From: JBEKYH01 sp049511115
GTDB lineage: Bacteria; Planctomycetota; Phycisphaerae; Tepidisphaerales; Tepidisphaeraceae
Length of the DNA stretch: 5,544 nt
Reading direction: 5' to 3'
Assembly (NCBI GenBank): GCA_049511115.1
Contig: JBEKYH010000360.1
Coordinates: 1-5,544, forward strand
Shown: in pieces, positions 1 to 4,693 of the stretch
Position numbering within the stretch: the first letter of the stretch is position 1
Layout of the letters: the number at the start of each line of letters is the position of its first letter
Translations under genes and position numbers: made by a program
The notes under the pieces: generated by a model
The model's database searches: none
Told to the model about the DNA's origin: nothing
The model's input: only the letters and a program-made list of their open reading frames with translations

Positions 1-1
1 C

Positions 2-241
2 GAGAAACGCGGCGACAACGAAGCCGCCCTCGCGGATTGCCAGAAGGCGTTTGACCTGCAGCAGAATGTATTGCTGGATTTGGAGTTGCTGCACTTCAAG
101 CATCTGCACTACCTCGCGACGCAGGCGGCAACGCAACCGGCGACGATGCCCGGCGCGGGGATTACACCCGCGGGAATTACGCCCAATGGCACGCCATTGC
201 CCCACAATCCAGTAAATCGCCGGCCAATTACTGGATTTTGA
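2..241 (+). CDS. C-terminal end of a TPR-like protein with a Pro/Thr-rich tail (5' partial)
   Basis: An open frame enters from the left edge in frame 2 and stops at TGA 239-241, giving the last 79 residues of a longer protein. The first 22 or so residues (EKRGDNEAALADCQKAFDLQ...) look like the second half of a tetratricopeptide repeat: G-D-x-x-A-A-L-x-D-x-x-K-A-x-x-L is the usual TPR spacing. A leucine/histidine-rich helix follows, then a low-complexity tail with A-T-Q-A-A-T-Q-P-A-T and a short tandem GITP-A-GITP. TPR proteins are protein-interaction scaffolds; no enzymatic role can be read from this fragment. 'TQP' linkers recur in the secreted protein at 1295-2080 and are common in Phycisphaerae proteins (from memory). 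Reading the tail as true coding sequence is supported by continuity with the TPR part and absence of any earlier stop, but the tail itself has no recognisable fold. Confidence 0.72.
   Translation, partial: EKRGDNEAALADCQKAFDLQQNVLLDLELLHFKHLHYLATQAATQPATMPGAGITPAGITPNGTPLPHNPVNRRPITGF
209..240 (+). terminator. weak stem-loop over the stop codon, possible terminator
   Basis: CCAGTAA (209-215) and TTACTGG (228-234) are perfect 7-bp arms around a 12-nt GC-rich loop, followed by ATTTTG. It overlaps the last codons and stop of the partial TPR gene. The stem is only moderately GC and the T-run is four bases, so termination would be weak. It sits 25 bp before the -35-like element of the toxin-antitoxin operon, where a terminator would insulate that operon. 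Confidence 0.35.
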
Positions 242-258
242 TCTTCCATCAGAGCGGG

Positions 259-295
259 TTGACTTTCCCTCCGATCTATACCAAAATGGTATAAT
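259..295 (+). promoter_or_regulatory. probable higBA promoter region
   Basis: TTGACT at 259-264 matches the sigma-70 -35 consensus at five of six positions. Seventeen bases later, CAAAAT (282-287) matches the -10 consensus at four of six; transcription would then start near 294, the A of the toxin ATG, giving a leaderless mRNA. No Shine-Dalgarno sequence is present before that ATG, which fits. A second, stronger-looking element, TGGTATAAT (287-295), is a perfect extended -10 (TGnTATAAT) but overlaps the ATG, and would start RNA near 301-303, inside higB. Which element is used is not decidable from sequence, and planctomycete promoter rules are less well established than those of E. coli. Confidence 0.5.
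277..293 (+). promoter_or_regulatory. 17-bp palindromic operator, probable HigA binding site
   Basis: TATACCA (277-283) and TGGTATA (287-293) are perfect inverted arms with an AAA centre. The element ends on the base before the toxin ATG and overlaps both possible -10 sequences. Type II antitoxins with an HTH domain typically bind such palindromes in their own promoter and repress it, alone or as a toxin-antitoxin complex; HigA encoded at 604-1023 is the natural candidate. Binding here would block RNA polymerase. The palindrome is seen directly; the binding protein is inferred. Confidence 0.72.
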
Positions 296-602
296 GCGGT
301 TGATCGGTGATGACGTCCTGAAGAAAGCCGTTCGCAAGCATGTTGATGCAAAAAAGTGGATTGAATCTTGGGTTGCGACCGTCGAGGACGCCGTATGGCA
401 AAGCCTTGAGGACGTCCGAGCGGATTATCCCTCAGCCGATGGCGTTAGACTAAGGAGCCGGATCATCGTGACCGTGTTCAACGTGAAGGGCAACGAATAT
501 CGACTGCTGACGAACGTCAATTACCAAAACCAGTTCGTCATGGCATTGGAGCTTTTGACGCACGCCGAATACGACAAGAACAAGTGGAAAGAAAGGTACT
601 GA
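294..602 (+). CDS. higB: HigB-family type II toxin (RelE-like mRNA interferase)
   Basis: A 102-residue protein of the HigB branch of the RelE/ParE superfamily, toxins that cut mRNA, usually at the ribosome. Family landmarks are present in order: the MR-[LVI]-I start (residues 1-4), a helical N-terminal half with a tryptophan-rich segment (W22, W26, W35), F-N-V-K-G-N-E-Y-R-L (62-71), the core beta-strand motif of the family, and L-T-H-A-E-Y-D-K (88-95) near the C-terminus. Length is normal for HigB. ATG 294 is chosen because the MR-x-I start is conserved and no other ATG or GTG lies near in frame; there is no Shine-Dalgarno sequence, and the operator palindrome abuts the ATG. The stop codon is followed after one base by the antitoxin ATG, and the toxin-first order is characteristic of higBA. 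Hand-counted GC over 301-540 is about 52%, lower than the sampled part of the GH2 gene (about 70% over 3241-3360), which hints at separate ancestry. The protein appears intact. Confidence 0.9.
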   Translation: MRLIGDDVLKKAVRKHVDAKKWIESWVATVEDAVWQSLEDVRADYPSADGVRLRSRIIVTVFNVKGNEYRLLTNVNYQNQFVMALELLTHAEYDKNKWKERY

Positions 603-603
603 A

Positions 604-1023
604 ATGCGCGCTGCCACCCGACATTCCGCCACCGATTCGTACATGAAACTGATCGCTGAACTTCCTCTTCGTCGGATCAAGACCGCGGCCGAGCACGCCA
701 AGGCAAAGGGAATTATCCTGCGGTTGTCATCCCAAGATACGGATCGGGGAGCATCGGACTATCTGGACATACTTGTTGATTTGGTCGCCGATTTTGAGCG
801 GCGGTCTGAAGCGGCAATCGACTCGTCAACTGTGGCGGCATCCGACCTAGTGCGGCATCGCATCGACGAGCGCGGTATGTCGGTTAGTTCGCTTGCCGGC
901 CTCATCGGTGTACCGCAGCCCAACCTGTCCGAAATGCTCAATGGCAGGCGGGCTTGGAGCAAGACCGCCATTCGCGGACTTTCCGCGCATCTGAACATCC
1001 GAGCCGACCGTTTCTTGGCCTAA
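604..1023 (+). CDS. higA: HigA-family antitoxin with C-terminal helix-turn-helix
   Basis: A 139-residue antitoxin that should neutralise the toxin encoded just upstream and repress the shared promoter. Residues 10-65 form the N-terminal helical region typical of the long HigA type (D-S-Y-M-K-L-I-A-E-L-P-L-R-R-I at 11-25, S-D-Y-L-D-I-L-V-D-L-V-A-D-F-E at 51-65). Residues 80-135 form a Cro/XRE-type helix-turn-helix: L-V-R-H-R-I-D-E-R-G-M-S-V-S-S-L-A-G-L-I-G-V, then P-Q-P-N-L-S-E-M-L-N-G-R-R, in which the second helix and the recognition helix around 104-112 can be aligned with confidence. The end, N-I-R-A-D-R-F-L, is also typical. The start at 604 is one base after the toxin stop, with AAAGG (592-596) seven bases upstream as ribosome binding site inside the toxin gene, so the two genes are translated in close coupling. 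The predicted target is the palindrome at 277-293. Confidence 0.92.
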   Translation: MRAATRHSATDSYMKLIAELPLRRIKTAAEHAKAKGIILRLSSQDTDRGASDYLDILVDLVADFERRSEAAIDSSTVAASDLVRHRIDERGMSVSSLAGLIGVPQPNLSEMLNGRRAWSKTAIRGLSAHLNIRADRFLA

Positions 1024-1055
1024 TCAAGAGCATGTTCGGGAGCGTGCCGTTCGCG

Positions 1056-1084
1056 TTGGCCCCACCGTTACATCGTGATACACT
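1056..1084 (+). promoter_or_regulatory. possible promoter of the tRNA-Arg gene
   Basis: TTGGCC (1056-1061) and TACACT (1079-1084) are each four-of-six matches to the -35 and -10 consensus and are separated by 17 bases. Predicted transcription start is near 1091, about 26 bases before the mature tRNA 5' end, a normal leader length. The tRNA lies 93 bp after higA with no clear terminator between them, so read-through from the toxin-antitoxin operon is also possible. Confidence 0.4.
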
Positions 1085-1116
1085 TACCCAAATCAGTCGG
1101 CCGTCACCGACATCAG

Positions 1117-1190
1117 GCACCCGTAGCTCAATTGGACAGAGCATCGGTCTTCGGAACCGAGGGTTGCAGGTTCGACTCCTGCCGGGTGCA
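1117..1190 (+). tRNA. tRNA-Arg (anticodon TCG)
   Basis: A complete cloverleaf can be drawn. The acceptor stem GCACCCG (1117-1123) pairs fully with CGGGTGC (1183-1189), with A1190 as discriminator. The D arm is GCTC/GAGC (1126-1129 with 1139-1142) with the GG pair in the loop. The anticodon stem TCGGT/ACCGA (1144-1148 with 1156-1160) closes the seven-base loop CTTCGGA, with anticodon TCG at 1151-1153. The variable loop is GGGTT, and the T arm GCAGG/CCTGC (1166-1170 with 1178-1182) encloses TTCGACT. The molecule reads arginine CGA codons and possibly CGG by wobble. The 3' CCA is not encoded (TTG follows), so it must be added by CCA-adding enzyme. No introns, mismatched stems or second tRNA copy are seen. 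Confidence 0.96.
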
Positions 1191-1267
1191 TTGATTGACG
1201 AGGACTTACGACACATCGACACTCAAGAAGCACTTCTCTGGACCGGCACAGCCGCATCGGTCGTGAA

Positions 1268-1294
1268 TCGGCATCTCGCCGGGCCATATGCCGA
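1268..1294 (-). terminator. stem-loop just past the stop of the minus-strand gene
   Basis: TCGGCAT (1268-1274) and ATGCCGA (1288-1294) are perfect 7-bp arms around a 13-nt GC-rich loop. The hairpin lies directly after the stop codon (complement of 1295-1297) of the gene read leftward, and 77 bp after the tRNA read rightward, so it could end transcription from either side. Neither side carries a strong T-run (rightward CTATTTG, leftward TTCAC), so it is at best a weak or bidirectional terminator, or an mRNA-end stabilising hairpin. Confidence 0.4.
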
Positions 1295-2080
1295 CTATTT
1301 GATTGGCCCGATCCGCTCGGAGCCGATGGCAATGTCATCGTAATACACGTCGAACCCGTTCGGCACTCTTCCCCAGGAGCGGAATCCAAACCCGAAATCG
1401 ACGAAGTCCTTCACGAGATGGTCGGCCGTTCCTTTGTAGACGACCTTGGTGTCGGTCACCTTGTCGCCGTCGATCCAGATCGTAATTGAATCGGGATTGT
1501 CGTTGAATTCCCACTCCAGGCAGAACCATTTGCCGACCGGATAGGCCGGACCCGCATACATCTGTTCGCCGCGGGGAATATCCTTGGCGTTCTGCTGATA
1601 TGACAACTGGGCCTTGTTCTGCCTCAGTCCGATCTCAAGGAAATTGGATATGGGCCAGCCCGCGCTGCCCGCCGTGATGAACACGTCATGGGCATTCGGC
1701 GGCGCCTTGGGAAATTGCACGTACGCCCGTCCGAAAAAGTGATCCTTCAGCGAATCGGGCAAATGATTAGCGACAATAAAGGCATAACTTCGCGGGACCG
1801 CCGGATAATGCACAAGCAGCGCATATTTGCCGTGCGCCACAACGTCGCTCTCCACGGTGATCGTCGGCCCTGGGGTGCTTGGCTGTGTCGCGGGGGGAAA
1901 AATGCGCGCTGACCAGATATCCGGGTTCAATGCCCCCGATTCGAAATCTTCCGTGAACAAGGGCGCGGCCGCGGGCTGCGTGGTAGGAGCATCCTGGCCC
2001 AGCGCCCTGGAGCCAAATAGAGCCACAACCAGCAACGCCGCCGCCGAAAGATGCAAACGAACGGTTATCCGGTGATTCAT
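1295..2080 (-). CDS. secreted jelly-roll (ConA-like, Cip1/polysaccharide-lyase-like) protein
   Basis: A 261-residue exported protein. Residues 1-28 are a signal peptide: basic start (H3, R4, R8), hydrophobic core 11-22, and A-L-G before a likely cut after G28. A short T-T-Q-P linker follows (33-36). From about residue 41 a single domain begins with L-F-T-E-D-F-E-S-G-A-L-N-P-D-I-W, the usual entry of concanavalin A-like jelly-roll modules, and ends with Y-Y-D-D-I-A-I-G-S-E-R-I-G-P (246-259), the usual closing strand of these modules in lectin-like, lyase-like and Cip1-like proteins. In between, W-F-C-L-E-W-E-F-N (185-193) and I-T-I-W-I-D-G-D (199-206) are typical inner-sheet strands. It probably binds or cleaves a polysaccharide outside the cytoplasm; I cannot name a substrate or catalytic residues. 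The start is supported by AGGAG (complement of 2090-2094) nine bases upstream. It is divergent from the GH2 gene across 162 bp. It could equally be a non-catalytic lectin. Confidence 0.8.
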   Translation of the reverse strand: MNHRITVRLHLSAAALLVVALFGSRALGQDAPTTQPAAAPLFTEDFESGALNPDIWSARIFPPATQPSTPGPTITVESDVVAHGKYALLVHYPAVPRSYAFIVANHLPDSLKDHFFGRAYVQFPKAPPNAHDVFITAGSAGWPISNFLEIGLRQNKAQLSYQQNAKDIPRGEQMYAGPAYPVGKWFCLEWEFNDNPDSITIWIDGDKVTDTKVVYKGTADHLVKDFVDFGFGFRSWGRVPNGFDVYYDDIAIGSERIGPIK

Positions 2081-2242
2081 CGAGACAATCTCCTCTGGTT
2101 AGAAGGAAATACCCTTCAATTCGCCAAATGTTTTCGGCCGGGGACAACATTTCGGGGATTTGGTAGTCTATGTAAAGCTGTAGGCCTTTAGCGGAAGCCG
2201 AAAGATATTGTCGCAATTGATGCCCATTGGGAGGAACAATTC
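2081..2242. promoter_or_regulatory. 162-bp divergent intergenic region with inverted repeats
   Basis: This stretch separates the start codons of two oppositely oriented genes for secreted proteins, so both promoters should lie in it. I found no convincing -35/-10 pair in either direction. AAATGTT (2126-2132) and AACATTT (2146-2152) form a perfect 7-bp inverted repeat whose half-sites are 20 bp apart centre to centre, about two helical turns, as expected for a dimeric regulator bound to one face of the DNA. GAAGG (2102-2106) and CCTTC (2113-2117) form a small hairpin in the leader of the minus-strand gene. GGGAGGA (2229-2235), seven bases before ATG 2243, is a strong ribosome binding site for the GH2 gene, and AGGAG on the other strand (2090-2094) serves the minus-strand gene. 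Confidence 0.5.
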
Positions 2243-4657
2243 ATGCCCCGTAGTTGTAGGTTTTGGTGGGTTCCCTGTCTTTCATGCCTCCTTGTTCTGA
2301 TGCCGCGTTCCGCAACCGCCGCGCCGGGGCGCGACATCACGTCTTTCGATGCCGACTGGCGATTTCTCCAGCAGGACCTGGGCAATGGGCAGGAGGTCGC
2401 CGTTGACGATGCGAATTGGCGCAAGCTCGACGTGCCGCACGATTGGAGCATCGAAGGCCCGGTCGCCCAGTCCAACCCCAGCGGCCAGGCAGGGGGATAT
2501 TTTCCCGACGGAGTCTCCTGGTATCGCAAGCATTTCACGCTGGGCGACGAGGATGCCCAGAAGCGCGTCTTCATCGACTTTGACGGGGTGATGGCCAACA
2601 GCGACGTCTGGATCAACGGCTTCCATCTGGGCAATCGACCCTACGGTTACGTCAGCTTTGAGTATGAATTGACTGGCCACCTCAATTTCGGCGCGGGCGC
2701 TGCCAACGTGCTCGCCGTGCGCTCCGACACCTCTAAGCAGCCCGCCTCCCGGTACTACTTCGGCTCGGGAATCACCCGCCATGTACGCCTGGTTGTCACA
2801 GATCCCCTTCACTTCGATTATCACGGCCTGTTTATTTCCACGCCGCAAGCAACGCCCGACGCCGCGACCATACACGTCCAGGGGACTATCCTGAATCAAG
2901 GCGATGCGGCGCATCAGATTACCCCGCGCATCGCCCTGTTTGGCCCGGACGGCTCGGCCGTCCCGATAACGCCTGGCCCCATGACGCCGGTCAGTGTTGA
3001 CCCCGGCAAATCAGTGGATTTCTCTCAGGATGTTCAAATTGACCATCCCCAATTCTGGGATCTCGACCAGGCGCGGCTTTACAAGGCCGTCGTTTCCCTC
3101 GCCGACGGCGACCAGGCGCTCGACGACCAGACCGCGTCGTTCGGCATCCGCACGTTCAAGTTCGAGCCCGCCACCGGATTCTGGCTTAATGGCAAGAACA
3201 TCCGCATCCAGGGGGTCTGCCTCCACGCCGAAGCCAGCGCGTTTGGAGTCGCCGTGCCCGCCGGCGCATGGGAGCGACGCCTCGCCGCGCTGAAGGAATG
3301 GGGCGTTAACGCAGTCCGCCTGGCTCACAATCCCCCGGACCCGGCGCTGCTCGATGTGTGCGACCGCATGGGAGTCATCGTAATGGATGAGATGTTCGAT
3401 TGCTGGGACGTCGCCAAAAATCCCTTTGACTACCACCTCTATTTCGATAAATGGTCCGTGATTGATACCCGCAGCACGGTCCGGCGCGATCGCAACCATC
3501 CCAGTATTTTCCTGTACAGCGCCGGCAACGAGATTCATGACACACCCAATGGGCCAAAGTCGGTGGCCATCCTCACCGGCCTCGTAAAGGAATTCCATGA
3601 AAATGATCCGACGCGGCCGGTGACGCAGGCGCTGTTCCGCCCCAATTCCAGCCACGATTACGATGACGGCCTGGCCGACCTGCTCGATGTTGTCGGCACC
3701 AATTACCGGATGTCGGAATTGCTCGCCGCCCAGCAGGCCAAGCCGACGCGAACCCTCATCGGCACGGAAAACCACCTCTCGGATATTCCGATCATGTCCA
3801 AGAACCCGCCGCTGTCGGGGATATTCATCTGGGTCGGCGTGGATTACCTGGGCGAATCGCATCTCCAGCCCGGTCTGCATGGAGAATCCGGTCTTCTGGA
3901 TCGCACCGACCAGCCCAAACCATTTATGTACGAAGCCGCTTCAACCTGGCGAAGCCAGCCGTTCGTGCACATGGTGCGCGCGGCAGCCACTGGTCGAGCG
4001 CCGACGGCGACGATCGACGGCGAAACCCCCACGAACATGGCTCAGGCAGCAAAGGCCGCATTCCGCGGGCCGCCCGCCGATTGGTCGCCGGCCAATCAGG
4101 CCGCCCACACGGAAAGCGTTGCCGTCTACAGCAACTGCCCCAGCGTGGAGCTAATCCTGAACGGCGCATCCGTCGGCAAGAGCAGCCGGCGCGGAAACAC
4201 GGGAACATTCACTTTTAATGTCCCCTTTGCTCCCGGCACGCTGAGCGCCACCGGTTACGACAAAGACGGCCAAGCCGTGGCCACCGAGGAGTATCACACC
4301 GCCGGGCCGGCTGCCAAGATTGTCTTAACGCCGGACCAGACCAAACTCGCCGACGACTGGAATGACGTCTCCTTCGTCCGCGCCACAGTCACCGACGCCA
4401 AGGGCGTTCCCGTGCTTGCCGCCGACAATGAGATCACTTTCACTGTCACCGGCGCGGGCAAACTGGCGGCCACTGATAGCGCCGACGGCAACAGCCAGGA
4501 GCCGTTCCAGGGGAATAAGCGTCAGGCATTCGGCGGAACCTGCCTCGCGTTTGTCAAAGCCACCGCCGCCGGCGGACCGATCACCATCACCGCCACCGCG
4601 GACGGTTTAGCCGACGGCAGCGCGAATCTGGAGGCCGTCCCCGCAAATGCGCCGTAA
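2243..4657 (+). CDS. secreted glycoside hydrolase family 2 (beta-galactosidase-like)
   Basis: An 804-residue exported GH2 enzyme, a retaining exo-glycosidase that removes a beta-linked sugar (commonly galactose) from a non-reducing end. Residues 1-26 form a signal peptide (basic start, hydrophobic 7-20, A-T-A before the cut). The sugar-binding jelly-roll spans about 30-185 (V-P-H-D-W-S-I-E-G at 64-72, V-S-W-Y-R-K at 91-96, D-V-W-I-N-G at 121-126). An immunoglobulin-like domain spans about 186-303. The TIM barrel runs about 304-570: F-W-L-N-G-K-N-I-R-I-Q-G (313-324), R-L-A-H-N-P-P (359-365), A-G-N-E with acid/base E430, G-T-E-N with probable nucleophile E509, and F-I-W-V-G-V-D-Y-L-G-E (528-538). 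C-terminal beta domains follow: a DUF4982-like part (S-V-A-V-Y-S-N-C-P-S-V-E-L-I-L-N-G at about 625-641) and a bacterial Ig-like domain from about 690. ATG 2243 is set by GGGAGGA seven bases upstream. Substrate could be a beta-galactoside, glucuronide or mannoside; the architecture favours beta-galactosidase. No frameshift or lost catalytic residue is seen. Confidence 0.93.
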   Translation: MPRSCRFWWVPCLSCLLVLMPRSATAAPGRDITSFDADWRFLQQDLGNGQEVAVDDANWRKLDVPHDWSIEGPVAQSNPSGQAGGYFPDGVSWYRKHFTLGDEDAQKRVFIDFDGVMANSDVWINGFHLGNRPYGYVSFEYELTGHLNFGAGAANVLAVRSDTSKQPASRYYFGSGITRHVRLVVTDPLHFDYHGLFISTPQATPDAATIHVQGTILNQGDAAHQITPRIALFGPDGSAVPITPGPMTPVSVDPGKSVDFSQDVQIDHPQFWDLDQARLYKAVVSLADGDQALDDQTASFGIRTFKFEPATGFWLNGKNIRIQGVCLHAEASAFGVAVPAGAWERRLAALKEWGVNAVRLAHNPPDPALLDVCDRMGVIVMDEMFDCWDVAKNPFDYHLYFDKWSVIDTRSTVRRDRNHPSIFLYSAGNEIHDTPNGPKSVAILTGLVKEFHENDPTRPVTQALFRPNSSHDYDDGLADLLDVVGTNYRMSELLAAQQAKPTRTLIGTENHLSDIPIMSKNPPLSGIFIWVGVDYLGESHLQPGLHGESGLLDRTDQPKPFMYEAASTWRSQPFVHMVRAAATGRAPTATIDGETPTNMAQAAKAAFRGPPADWSPANQAAHTESVAVYSNCPSVELILNGASVGKSSRRGNTGTFTFNVPFAPGTLSATGYDKDGQAVATEEYHTAGPAAKIVLTPDQTKLADDWNDVSFVRATVTDAKGVPVLAADNEITFTVTGAGKLAATDSADGNSQEPFQGNKRQAFGGTCLAFVKATAAGGPITITATADGLADGSANLEAVPANAP

Positions 4658-4693
4658 TCGTATGGATGTGAAAAAACCGTGCCCGGACATGCG

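Noticed and set aside
1117..1190. tRNA-Arg as attachment site of an integrated element carrying higBA
   Set aside because: higBA lies on the 5' side of the tRNA, whereas integration usually uses the 3' part; no duplicate of the tRNA 3' end and no integrase gene are visible in the window.
954..1343. 129-codon plus-strand open frame across the tRNA gene
   Set aside because: It overlaps the end of higA in another frame, contains the whole tRNA-Arg, and its product has no recognisable domain.
2243..2287. lipoprotein signal (L-S-C) in the GH2 signal peptide
   Set aside because: The residues around C15 (C-L-S-C) lack the proper lipobox residue at -3, and a standard A-T-A cleavage site follows the hydrophobic core.
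3011..3880. 289-codon minus-strand open frame inside the GH2 gene
   Set aside because: It is antisense to a strongly supported GH2 coding region, and long antisense frames are common in GC-rich genes; the product has no recognisable domain.
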